From contig JAINUG010000148.1 of NCBI GenBank assembly GCA_029706075.1, forward strand, positions 1,820,939 to 1,884,938: a stretch of 64,000 bases of DNA, read 5' to 3'. Shown one piece after another: positions 50,566-62,646 of this stretch. The stretch's first letter is position 1, and each line of letters begins with the position of its first letter. The notes under the pieces are model-generated. The model was not told the origin of the DNA and ran no database searches. It saw nothing but the letters and a program-made list of their open reading frames with translations. The DNA is from Aldrovandia affinis (taxonomy: Eukaryota; Chordata; Actinopteri; Notacanthiformes; Halosauridae). Both the position numbers and the translations under genes were made by a program.

Positions 50566-52017
50566 CAACCTCTACAAATGTAGAATAATATTTCCTTTCT
50601 TCATACATTGAATAAAGAGTTAATAATTGTGGAAAAAATATTCAGATGGCCAGCAATGAAAACTACTGATTGTCATCTTCAAATAGATGTTTGCATCTTC
50701 AGAGGAGTCAACATTACCAGCCTCCTGCACCTCCTTCTTGGTTGATGTAACTGCTATGACCAAGTCATACGTCAGAACCATTTTGCAGGGTACAATCTTT
50801 TTGAGTTTAGTAATGTGCCCATTCAAAATAAATAATACTGTACTTAACCCATGGACTAATGTATGCACTGCAACGAGTCCCTGGACATTTTCAGTGATGC
50901 ATTGGCAGTAACGCTGGCCTCCCTGAGATTTATACCTTAAACCTACTGGTCAGGGGAGTCAAGTTGTCAACAACTACGCCACACCACTACTGCTTACTCA
51001 TGCAATTTTAGGCAGGAAACAGAAATATCTTATATGTATTAGATTGAATTACAAATATATTAACAATTAATTAATAACCAAATATGTTCATATTAATTTC
51101 AAATATATTTGTGCTGTAATACATTTTAAACACTTTGTAAAGTGCACTTCTTTTGTATTCTTATCAAGCATTTGAGTAGCCTATACTACAGTAGGCAAAA
51201 GGGTTCCACAGAGCTCTGTTTTATTTATTGTGCTCTTTGTGTTGTCATGGCCACTCACTGTACACATATTCACTGTGCCACGTGGTCTCAATAAAGTGCT
51301 TTACCCAGCAGATAAATTCAAATAAAGCCAATGATGTCTATGACGCTTATGCTTTTCTTGTAAAATCTGCAACAGAGATGAAAATGAGCAGGCAGCAGAA
51401 CACTTTATGCAGCTGTCAATTTTATCGCCCAGTGCGTGGGTCAATACCCCCGTTCATTTCCTCTGTCATCAGTGCTAGTAAAGCATTGCGGATACTCTAA
51501 GACAACCATATTAGATGAAATTAGACTTCAGTTAGGGATCTCAATATTAGATTATTTGTTTGCTTAGCCGATTCGCACACCCATAGGGATTCACATATTA
51601 TCTGGCACCTGGATATTCAGATGGATATTTTCTGAAGCAATTTTGCTAAACAGGTTGTGAACCATTTTATATTTAGACTAGACTTATATTATATTTCCTT
51701 AACAACTATGGCAAACTGCTGCCCTGTTCCATTGTGATTCTGTTGTGATTACGTCCAACTGGAGGGTGCTCAATATGGTGAAGTCTTATGGCATTATACA
51801 GCACTGTCTGTCACTTCCGTTGTCTATAGCAGCAGCTGAATAACTAAGAGTTTGACATCCCTCTCATTTAGTTCTCTCCCATTGGAAACTCTGGACCCAG
51901 AGACAAAGGTGCATTCCTATTGTCCTCATCAATCAAAACAGAAAGCAGCTCTGCTGGTGTCCAATCTGATGAATAAGCCCTTACACCTGACAGTGGCATA
52001 TGCAAGACCACACATTC
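50566..52017. other. Downstream gene-free region
   Basis: Nothing recognised; AT-rich at about 51030-51130. Confidence 0.45.
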
Positions 52018-52270
52018 AAGCATGGATCTGCTGCCCCAAATGTAAATTTGGCAACACCACTGTCGCCTCAAACTAAAATTCACCACACTGTCACCTCAAA
52101 AGAAAATTCAGCCCACTGCTCATCAAAATATTGCCCCAAATGAACCCCTCTCTAGCCTCAAACATAAATAAAAAAAACAATGCACCCCACTGTTGTCCAA
52201 AATGAGTACACACCCGACTGTTGTGCCCATTGTCAATTGCCCTGTTGCCCTGGATGAAAAATCACCCCAC
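52018..52270. repeat. Degenerate tandem repeat, about 28-35 bp unit
   Basis: Units of the type CCCCACTGTCGCCTCAAA then AAAATTCA recur about seven times with strong variation (CACTGTCACCTCAAAAG, CCACTGCTCATCAAAAT, CCACTGTTGTCCAAAATG). Confidence 0.65.
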
Positions 52271-55200
52271 AGAAAATTTTGAATTATTATTTCATTATTC
52301 AAAATGAATCGATGTGAAAGTGCTACTTTGTTTGGCTTTAAATGTGATTAATAGACTCATGTACTTTTTATTTTGATCACATTGCTTACAAATATAGGTT
52401 TTTTTGCAAGTAGCAATTGTATGTATAAACACAAAACTATATTATTCAAAATGGCTAAATACATGATGAATATATTCGTTAAATGCATGATAATGTTAAA
52501 TACAATAATAAAACATAGCATAATATTGTTAATCTGTCTACATTTATATAGATCAAATACATGATCAACTTGTAGTAGAGGCTACTGAGAACAAGCATAT
52601 TGATAAAAATTATTTGCAAGTTTGCATGCAAACATTTTGTTTATAATACATATACTATGCCCATAACATTATTGCACTGTCTACATTTATTTGGATAAAA
52701 TACGGTCAATTAAATACATGAATAAAAAATTATTTTTTTGGAGAAATAGTAGTTGAGGTCATTGAGAATAAACATTGTATTTGAAAATAATTGTTTGCTT
52801 TGAAATAGTTTTTGTAACGTGCTTATACATTTTGGCCCACGACTCACTGGTGAGATTGTATTTGGGCCCACAACACCTAAAACCCTGGGCAAGCCTGTGC
52901 TAAAGTGATCCAAGCAGTCATTATTCATTTTCTGTTCGCTATCACCTGCTTGTAGTGTCACCAAGAGGATGCTTTCCTTTGCCTTTTTGTGAATTATTTA
53001 CTTTGCTGATGAGTGAAGCTGTTGTTATAATTGGGGTCAGTAACTTTTCATACCATATGTGTAGAAAAGTTATTTCAATTCACTGCATTTCTATGTCTAA
53101 CCATTCAATTGTCATTTGTACACTTCTCCTCTTTCAAAATGCTAAGTTCCTCTTTGCTCGGAGCTACCTGGTGTAATCTTGAGCCATTACCCTGCAGTTC
53201 TAATTAACGTCCAGAAACCCACTCGCTGAATCACAGTCATTATTCAATCAACTGTATCGATGGTGAAATGCACAGGGGTTAATGAAAATGTTCCAGCTGG
53301 CTGCCAGCACCATCGATCACTCTTTGACTGCGAGGCCATGGCTTCAAATTCAACCGAGATCCATTTCTTTATTTTGGAGAAAAGGTATCATCCTTATCGT
53401 TTTATAAACCTATTCAATTACCTCACCGCTGGAAAACGGCCATCATTCATGTGGAATAAGCCCTCTTTAATATTAATTTGAAATGCATCTAGTGGAAGAT
53501 GTTTAGACACTGGGGGCAATGAGGTGGACTGAAAGAACATCTCCTCTGGAATATTCAATCCCCTCTACTTCCAAGATAACATGAACGTTGATGAAACTTA
53601 AATGGCAGGAATTCCAAGAGCACAGAAAAAAATTTAATTAAAAACAATAATCCTAAATACAATCGTGCTAACCTATGGTAGAGCTTTCTGGACCTTGCCT
53701 TAGAAACAAAAGTTTTTTTGATGGCATACCTGCAGGCTAGATCTGAAATACATCATGATCTCTCAAAAGTAATGTTTTTTAAGGGAAATACACCTCAAAA
53801 ATGAGAGATGGACCCCGACCTTTTATTCTTTTATTCTTTAACGTGTTCATTAATTTTCTCGTGCCTTTTAAACCCTTCTAGCTAGCCTTTTCTTTGTCAA
53901 TACCTTTCATTTTCTTTGAAATGGACACACATACATTCTTTCTTTTTGACATTTCAACTAATACTCTGTAATGTTTTTGTTTTTGAGCGCAAGACATATA
54001 GCATTCTTTTGCTAGCAATTGTCACCTACAGGTGAAGCCATTTCTTACAATGCGCACATACATTAATTACATCACACCCACCCTTTAATATTGAGCAAGC
54101 TTCACAAGTTATCCGAATCCACAAGTTATCAGCAGAGGAGGTAGAAATTGCATTTATGTATGCACATACATTGTGTATTGTATGTTACATATCTAATTAC
54201 AAGGTAAATGTGTGTGCCACTACAGTAACATCCATTAATCAATGGTATTTGTTTTAGTATACAGTATAGTCCCATAATATGCTGACAAATTTAAAAAACA
54301 CATGCTACTACGGCAGCAAATTAATGTAATTAGCTTCAATAATATGCAGTTTTCTTGTTTTTTTCCTTGTTAGATAAGATGAAAGCAGTCAGTAAAAAGA
54401 AGCTGAATATTATTGTTGCTCTCTTTGTAAGTAAATGTAATGCAATTTGCTCTTTTTGTAAGTCTTTGCCCCTTCCTAACTAATTGTGTCAGTGGTCTGG
54501 CAAGATTCAAAACTAAGTTCCACAATTTTTATGCTCTTCACTAAAGACTAAGAGCTAAGAGGGAGACTAAAAAGGGTAGAGGCGTTTTTACATTTCCCCC
54601 GCTGTGCTGTACGCTTGTTTGGCTGAGAGCTGGACTCCCACTGTTTCGACTCGTAACAGAAATTGAGATGAAGCATTAAACTTTGCTCTGGCAGGAGACC
54701 CCCCGTTCCAAAAATAACCACTCCCTCCATCAAGCATGCTGAGCTGGGCTGAGGGACATGCCTGGAACTTCAATATGTTTTTAATGTCAACACATTTCAT
54801 GCACTGCAGTATCATACCAATAGCAGTGTGATGGATGAAATTTCGTTCTCTTCTTGAACAACCTTGTAAAATTATTTCCAAACAATTTTACAGTAGCTAG
54901 TAGGTGAGATAGACATGTGCGTTACTTTATGTACCTGTAGGACCACAAAGCCAAAGAACAGACATTAAAAGATAGAAAAGTGCACCCTAGGGAGGGCATT
55001 ATGTCATTTTTAAATATACAGTAATTTTACTGAATTCAATCAAATACTTGTCTGGCACAGGCAAACCTGTTTTGTAGTGTGTGTGTGTAGTGTAGTGTGT
55101 ACAAAAACACAGTGTATCCATCAAATAGCATAGTGGGGGAGGTATACTTTTAACCCTAGCTGGCTAGGGTAATAGCTACAGCTACAGTGCAGAGAAGAAC

Positions 55201-56273
55201 ATGTTGTTCAAGGGGGGTAGTTCCACACAGGCAGGATCAGACCAGTTTCAGGTAGCGAGGACCAGTCCAATAACAGGTTAAGGGAACCAGTATTCTAATT
55301 AACCATAGCAATCAAGTCAAGCATGACACATTTAACTCACATATGATGTAGATGCACAGATGTGATGGATTCATTCCGATGATTCTTCTTAAGCGGATCT
55401 GGGGGCAAGCAAGGAGCATTACATTGATCTGATTAGAACACAGTGCTGTGATTGATCTTATTTCAATATGACAGGGCATAAAATGCCTTTCCTGGCTGAA
55501 AAGATGACCATTATGTTACCGCCATCGTAGGTCATTTACATTTACAAGTGCCATAAAATGAGATGTGATGTGAGATAAAATTAAAAAGGGACTAACATAG
55601 ACTTGCATGCCAGCTGTGTGTCATGTCTGCCACATGGCTGGAAAGAGAGGTAACACTTGCTACTATTGCCAATGGCAAGTATAGATCAAATATTTCAATT
55701 ACAATGGAGGATTTACTCATCAGCTACCCTTGTAAAAATAGCTTCTCACAAACAATAAATAAAGGTTAATCACAAAAAAAAAAAAAAGGAATTATTGTAA
55801 TGAGATGACATATAGGCCTGTATGTTTTGATGTCCGACAGATGGCAGATTCCACTCTGTCCTGTCAGGGTGAAGAGGCCTAGGGACAGTGTTGGGTTGTG
55901 TCCTGGGACAGGATGTCCTGCCAAGCACCCTACCTGGACACGTCTGACCTCACCGATTGCATGATCCTTTTGATTGGATTTTAGATTACCTTTTTGTATG
56001 TTATGTTGATTCCATCAAATGGAAATTGAAATTTAGAATCATGGAGCTGGTTTGGGATTGAAGGGATTTAAATGCAGGATTAATTGAATTTGTAAATCTA
56101 CAGTGGTCCTCGGACTGATCCTATCTTTAATGTGGTCTCTGGTCTATGGGTATTGCATCAGTCCCATCATCATCTCAGATTTATGGCCCCACATTGCCCG
56201 ACTATATCCTCTATTTTGACCAGAATTTATCATGTGTATTTAAAAAAAATATATATATATATACGTATATATA
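52271..56273. other. Downstream gene-free region, AT-rich
   Basis: No exon or named repeat was recognised; a short GT/GTGTA patch lies at 55075-55101 and an A run at about 55775-55788. Confidence 0.45.
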
Positions 56274-56811
56274 CAGTACCAGACAAAAGTTTGGACACAC
56301 CTGCTGGAAACTAGGTTTATCTCATAAATGACAATGTTTTATACCATATACGTTTCTGTAAATACTTGAAAATGACAAAAAACGCATGTAACAATAAACA
56401 AAAGGAACATCAAAGCAATGGTCAAGAACATTTAATTGAAATTTGAATCTTGGATTCCTCAAAATAGTCACCCTTTGGCGTGAGAATAGCCTCACAAACA
56501 GGGGCCATTCAGTTAATAAGTTTTAGCAGGAAATCACCTGACATGTTTTCCCAGCTATCCTGCAGAAATTCCCAGAGAAACTTGTGGGTTGCTTTGCTTT
56601 GACTCTTCCTTTCCAGTTCTATGGGATTGAGGTCTGGACACTGGGCAGGCCAGGTCTTTAGTTTGAGTTGTCGTTCACGTTCCTCCTTCACCAGATAGTT
56701 CTTGCACAACTTCAAGGTGTGTTTCGGGTCATTATCTAGCTGAAGAATGAAAGAATGCCCAATTGGCTGTAATCCAGATGGAAGATGTGTCCAAACTTTT
56801 GACTGGTACTG
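56274..56811 (-). mobile_element. Internally deleted Tc1-like transposon, TA-flanked
   Basis: The ends are CAGTACCAGACAAAAGTTTG and, on the other side reversed, CAGTACCAGTCAAAAGTTTG, both continuing GACACA. TA flanks both sides (56272-56273 and 56812-56813) within AT microsatellite DNA. On the - strand, transposase pieces QLDNDPKHTLKLC and WPAQCPDLNPIE then FLQDSWENM remain. The first half of the gene is deleted. Total 538 bases against about 1.2-1.6 kb for full-length family members. Confidence 0.88.
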
Positions 56812-58584
56812 TATATATATATATTTGTAGGCCTTCTCAAACACTGCAATGCCCTCTATTATTTTGTATAATCATGCGTTGCCAGCCGCTGCTTCTTTTC
56901 ACTTTGTAGTCCGCTCCGTAGCTGCACAATCATTGCATCAGAGGAGTACAGCATCACAGAGGCACCGACGCCACTCTTGTCCCTCACTGAATGATGCCAC
57001 AACAATCCAAAGTCAGCACTGGCATGACCAGGACACAACACATCACTACCCTAACAAACTGTGTAGCAGGACAAACCACCCAGCAGCCCAAACTAAGTCC
57101 TCTTAAATGTGATGTTGGTCTATTTGAGCTATGCAGGCAGAGTGTAAGTACATATTATTAATAACATATATATAATTAATATCTTCCCCCCTGTTGTTTG
57201 CAATCCCCTCCCTCATCTCCCCCTCTCCCCCTCTCCCCCGTGACTCATGCATGACCTACCCCTGAAGACTGGCTGGTGGTGTGACTCTGGTAGGACTGAA
57301 CTTTGGAAACACACCTTGAAGGCTCCTGCTTGGCAGAAAGCAGACAAATACAAATTAGTCATTGACAAATTCAAGCAAGCTCATGCAAACAACCCCAGCG
57401 GCGACCAAAGTCTATTCAAAAGCAAATTATTCAGAGACAAAAAAACCCTCCTATGAATAATGTGCTATTCGTGTACAAGTATAAAATGCAGATGAAAACT
57501 GGAAGGAAAATGTGTGACACGCTCGCAAACAGCATGCCCATACACTGGTGTTCCCAAGCTGCATGTGCAATGTCCATGTATCTTTATGAATTGGATATGA
57601 TTGTATCCTCATAAAAGTTATAAAATGAGTGAGAAACAAACTCCTGTGCCTAAAATAACAAATCTCTGGGGGCGACAAGGATAGTGGATAATTCATCTTC
57701 ACTTGAGTGCTCCAGTGTAGCAAAGTTTGTACTGTGCACGGTCCCTCTTGAATTCATGTTAATAAATTCCACTGAAAACAAACAAAAGGAGATACAGAAA
57801 GAAAGGGACTGGTATTTTTATGACAAAAATGCATTTGTAATTGAACAATACTGAATATCGCAACAACAACAACAACAAAACATTTTTTTTGTCATTGTAA
57901 TGTCAAGTTAAGTTGGCCATTGTCTTGCTCACTTTTAAACTTCAAATTATTGATCACTGCTTTGTATAAAGGTCATTGCTTCAGAGACTGGCAGACCTTC
58001 AGCTATGATCAGGCTTGTTGCTCTTCTTGAACGCAACGTTTGAGGGATTGCCTGTCCGCTGTAAGGCATTCAATGCACAAATGTGCCTCTTCCCGAGACT
58101 CTTTTACAGGCAAAATGATCCTATTTCACCATTCCTGACAACATTCTCATGAAGACTAAATATTTTAACATGTACTTTTGACTGTACAACTGTGTGGGGG
58201 TCTAACTGTTATCCTGTAAAATGACCTTTTCCTGTGAAACTGTATTAATCTAAAACAATTGGAATTTTTTACACAAATAAACAAGTGGAAATCATTTCTG
58301 CTCTGTGTGCTATGTGGCTGACAGCGTGTACTGACTAGTGGTAAGGGAAAACAGTGATGACTGACAGGGTGCAGGTTTGGGTTGGGTATAACACAAAATG
58401 ACTGTGCCTTTGTGCAAAGTTACTCAGCTGAATACATGCATAATACCGAAATAATGTAGTCTGTGTACATGGCCCTGGGTCAGGGTTACTGCTACACAAA
58501 TTAATAATGTAATCTAAAATGAGGAAACTCCATTGTCTTCCAGCACCGACTATGAACCAGGAAATGCCACCTATTGACAGAAAA
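56812..58584. other. Downstream gene-free region
   Basis: CCCCCTCTC repeats lie at about 57217-57239 and CAACAA repeats at about 57860-57878. No exon seen. Confidence 0.45.
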
Positions 58585-58740
58585 GTAATCTGTAGTGTAG
58601 GTCTATTTATATGGCTGGATATTTACTGAAACTTTTCAGGCAAACTTACTTTGCTCAAGGATATAATGGAAATTCCCCACCTGAGATTTGAACTCGCAAC
58701 CTTACAGTTACGAGCCAGTTCCAGCACCACTACTAAAGTA
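58585..58740 (-). repeat. tRNA-derived SINE fragment
   Basis: Read on the - strand: GGTTGCGAGTTCAAATCTC as B-box region, then ATATCCTTGAGCAAAGTAAG, then TTTCAGTAAATATCCAGCCA and TATAAATAGA. The order is the same as at 3755-3850. The tail is missing. Confidence 0.75.
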
Positions 58741-61352
58741 CACCTGTGGGACACAGATGTCCCGGTGTTCAGCATTTCAAACTGATATCAGAGGTGTACT
58801 TTTGCACATTCAAGGCATCTATAAACTCTCATTTTGTCACTAAAAATGGATAAAAGTGACAGTATGAATTGAAGATGAATTCAGAGTGATGGCCATCTGT
58901 GATTTCGCTGACATGTGTGCACGAGAGCACAGTGATCTGCTGTCTGATTGGCCAGTGGGGCTGTCACTCATGATTTGTGTCAGGGAGAGAGCTGAGTCTT
59001 ATTTTGGTATTTAAAAACAATATATTCAGAACAGCTATGCAGTCCCACTAGGATATGATGATTCAGTTAAATGTACTTAGAATCTGATTTTCCATGCGCA
59101 CAGCAATAAAGCTTTGAATGTTGTCTGCTGTAGCTGCTCATTGCCATTTGGCTGCAGGCAAACTTTATGAAACTTAATGTGGGACTCTCAAATATTCAGC
59201 TTCTGAATTTTGTGCATGCCAAAGAATATAGTGTGCGAAATAAATTGCAATGAAAAGAACATTTAGAGGAGAAAATGTTAAGCATCTTGATAATGAACTC
59301 ATAAAGAGACTTTCACATTATTTCATTTTTCCTTTCTGTATAATACATCATTGATTGGAAATGAGCGTTGCGCATTTCGATGTGAGTATCTCGCTAACAG
59401 CTTGTAAGGCAACTTGTTACAGCCTTTCTCCAGTGAGCAGCCAGCCAGCCATTAAGTGTAATGTGCAATTAAATATTTATTTGGGCTCGGCTGCTGTATT
59501 CAATTACATTTACATATTTGGTGACTGCCTTTTCTGCGTTTGTCTCCTTATTTATTCATGGTCATATGACAGACTTCACGCCGTTCCACTTTCTCTTGCC
59601 CTTAGTCTTGCTGTACTGGACAGGGTTGAGCTCCATGCTTTATATGCAGTCCAAATTGAGCTAAATCAATCTTTAAAAATGTGTGGGGTACTCTGGCATT
59701 ACTGCTCATTTGCGTGAGTCTGCTGAACACTGCGGAAGTGAACGCCACGCTGAGGCTCTGAGCACCATTAAATGCAGGCAGCCTATACTCATGTATAATG
59801 CAGGCTCATTTGCGTGTAAGACGGTTGGAGTGCGGGGCTGAGCAGGGTAGAGGGTGGCGTGATCGCATCGCGCTGTTGGCCGTCGCGGACGAGCTCTCGT
59901 CTCGTGGTCTCAGGGGTCCAGCTGAGAGGATCGCTTCACCCCACGGGTGTGACAGACGACTGTGCTGAAGAGCGCGCCCGAGGTCGCGACTCAATGAACG
60001 GGCCTCGGGTAACCCGACGTTAAAGGCTCATCCGCCACGACATTAACGTTGACCGTGCGAGAAAGTCATCCCTCTGCTTTCTTAGAGAACGCGTCCCATC
60101 CGCGCCTGGAGTCTGATATGCATCTTGAATGAACGTGTCTACTGCGATGAAGGGAACAGCAGAGCCTATGAAACCGCTGTGCAACAAACGGGAGTTTGTT
60201 ATTTTCATTAAAAATGGATGACGATAGGACAGCATGGCTGAGAGTACAGTCCAGTCTTTGACTTATCTACTATACTTCCTAGTTCCCCATTTTACAACTG
60301 TCCTGGTGTGTAGTGTATTGTAACAATGTATGGTGTGTAGTGCGGTGGTGTATCATGGATGTCTGTCTCTTTTCAGTTCTGGTCCGGTAGCCTGTCCGAC
60401 TGCTACTGCAGCACATTCACATGGATTTATTCCATATTAGGCCTAGCGCGCCGCGAACCTGTAGGAGAAGCTCAGACGAGCTGAATGCTTGAGCCTTTAA
60501 AATGGTAAAAAGCCCACTGTTTACTATCAGCCACCCTGATGGCGCAAAACACATTCCTCCCCGCAAATTGATATGTGCGACTAGTTGAGCATGTGTGCGA
60601 AAGCGCGCGTATTTATTTATTTTCTGGCAGGCCACAGGAGGCCCTCGGTAATCTCGGCCATTTGATTGATTCTTGTCTCTCTCTTGTAGGATGGAGCCCT
60701 TGTGTACTTATGCTGAGAGAGGGGAGTTGCTTTCCAGGGGTGCTCTTTAAAGCTCAAATGGCTTCCGCACAGCCTCAGATGATAGAGGTTCCAGCTGTGC
60801 GGCTTCTAGGCGATCAGCTACGTGGATTCTAAGTCTGGTTATGGAATAATTGCGTTCTGTGCTGCGCTCATTGAATTCCGATATATTCTGGATCATGCAG
60901 AGGCAATACAAACATATATATATATATATTCATTATGTGGTGCCTTGACATCAGTTATTTCATGAACCCCGCTGCAGACCGTTTGCATTATACCCCATCC
61001 CCACCCATCCCCATCTTGTCTGATCAATATTTGGTCTTTGATATTGACCCTTTAACTAAAATTGTACTCGGTTTGAAAACAATTGCTGCAGAGAACAACT
61101 ATAAAAAGACAATAGCAGCAAAGAAACCTGTTTACTATAATATGGGACGGTACTGAGTGATAGTTTTTTGTACTTCGAGTGAGTACAATCTCTTCTGCAT
61201 CTGTCATACCCCACTATTACACTATTATGATTGTCCTGTCTGTAGTTGGGATGGAAAACATAGGGAAACTAAGCTGCAGTTGGAACCAGTGCTGGTGAGC
61301 CAGTATGGAGAATCATGCTCTGGACCAAGGAAAAACGAATCCCTAGTGTATT
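58741..61352. other. Downstream gene-free region
   Basis: It includes a GC-rich patch at about 59820-60080 and an AT microsatellite at about 60915-60930. Open frames at 59355-59717 and 60575-60832 lack recognisable domains. Confidence 0.45.
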
Positions 61353-61505
61353 ATAAGAACATAAGAACATAAGAATACATAATGATAAACCAAGTCCTGC
61401 CCATCTAGGACTTTCTGCCCTAATCTAAAGATATCTAGTACTGCATCTAGCCTAACTGAATAGGGTTTCTGCCTCTCTACTGGGTTGCAAGCTGTTCAGG
61501 GACAC
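61353..61505 (-). mobile_element. CR1-like LINE 3'-end fragment
   Basis: The + strand reads ATAAGAACATAAGAACATAA then GAATACATAATGA, the reverse of the CR1 3' tail with about three 8-bp repeats. The last codons of the RT and the CTAGATGGGC(A/C)GGAC-type block follow in reverse. A partial echo of this segment (GATAAACCAAGTCCTG, GACTTTCTG) lies at 61516-61563. Confidence 0.8.
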
Positions 61506-61574
61506 TGTGCTTTTATGATAAACCAAGTCCTGACTCAAGACTTTCTGATTGAGTCAAAGATGGTTTAAAGCAGT

Positions 61575-61850
61575 GATAACTGGTTAAGGGTCAGTCTGCT
61601 GGGTTGCAGCAGGGATTATTTATTACTGACAGGTCAGTTTATTGGGCTGAAGCAGTGATGACAGGCAGTAGCAGTTGACTTGGCTGAAGCAGCGATGACA
61701 GTGTCAGTTGATTTGGGTGAAACAGTGGTGACAGTACCAGTTGATTTGGCTAAAGCAGTGTAGACAGACAGTGTCGGTTGATTTGGCTGGAGCAGTGATG
61801 CCAGACAGGGTCAGTGTGCTGGTTCACAGCAGTGATGACAGACAGGGGGA
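61575..61850. repeat. Degenerate minisatellite, about 33-41 bp unit
   Basis: Units with GTTGATTTGGCTGAAGCAGT then GATGACAGACAG recur about seven times, with length variation. The best-preserved copies are at about 61665-61805. Confidence 0.75.
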
Positions 61851-62277
61851 GTCTGTGGGATTAGGACGATGATGTGGGACAGGAAGGCTTTGGCAGGAAG
61901 CCACGGAGAAGGCCGCCCCGAGGCGCCTGCTGTCTGGTACCCCAGCAGGGCAGCACTATGTGATGCCGCTCTCTCCTCACCGTGGCAACAGGCTCCTGAC
62001 ATGTAAATACTTCCCACGGGTAGCAAACTAAGCTGACCTTCGATCCCAGTCAAACACCACGCTCTGCCACTGACATCGCCTGCTGGAATGAGTCCAATGA
62101 AGGAGAGGGGGCGAAGACTGAATTTTAAATAAAACTGACTTTTTCTAATGGGGAATATGAGTGGCACACAATTTGCACTATGCTGCCAGCTTGGATATTC
62201 TAATTGAATACAGAATTTGGTCAGTTAGGACAGGATCCTAAATAGGATGAATTTGTTCAGTACTGTCAGTGGAAACA
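61851..62277. other. Gene-free stretch
   Basis: Nothing recognised. Confidence 0.45.
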
Positions 62278-62646
62278 GTTTTTTTCAGAATTATTTTCCA
62301 TTTTCTCCCAACATTTTTGGCCAATTGTACTGTGTTACAATTCAATTTACCCCCTCATACTGCGAGTTTGCCTCTGGGACTGGCAATGACAAAGAGGAAC
62401 TGAACCGCCCCCTCTGAGATGGAGCCTGCCAAGCCATCGACCATAACTCTGACATACACAGAGCCACTTGCACGCTAACTCATACCGGCTTCCCTCCCCC
62501 CTTCCCCTGGGGGTGAACAACCAATCGCCATCTCCAAACGAGACCCCCAGGCTACAGCCAGCCTGGCTCTGACTCAAACCCAGGTTCCAGTGGGATGCCT
62601 GCACTTAGAAGAAGTGCCTTTATCGTTCGCGCCACTCGGAGGGCCC
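62278..62646 (-). repeat. tRNA-derived SINE (second family), copy 2
   Basis: Read on the - strand it starts GGGGCCCTCCGAGTGGCGCG with an A-box-like GAGTGGCGCGAACG. The B-box region is GGTTTGAGTC (62571-62580 complement). Then come GGGGGTCTCGTTTGGAGATG, GGTTGTTCACCCCCAGGGG and, near the end, TTGGCCAAAAATGTTGGGAG with an A-rich tail. Motif order and length (about 370 bases) match the copy at 18305. Confidence 0.8.

Noticed and set aside
59355-59717. 120-codon open frame with hydrophobic stretch
   Set aside because: No signal for a known family; the hydrophobic part arises from AT-rich DNA.
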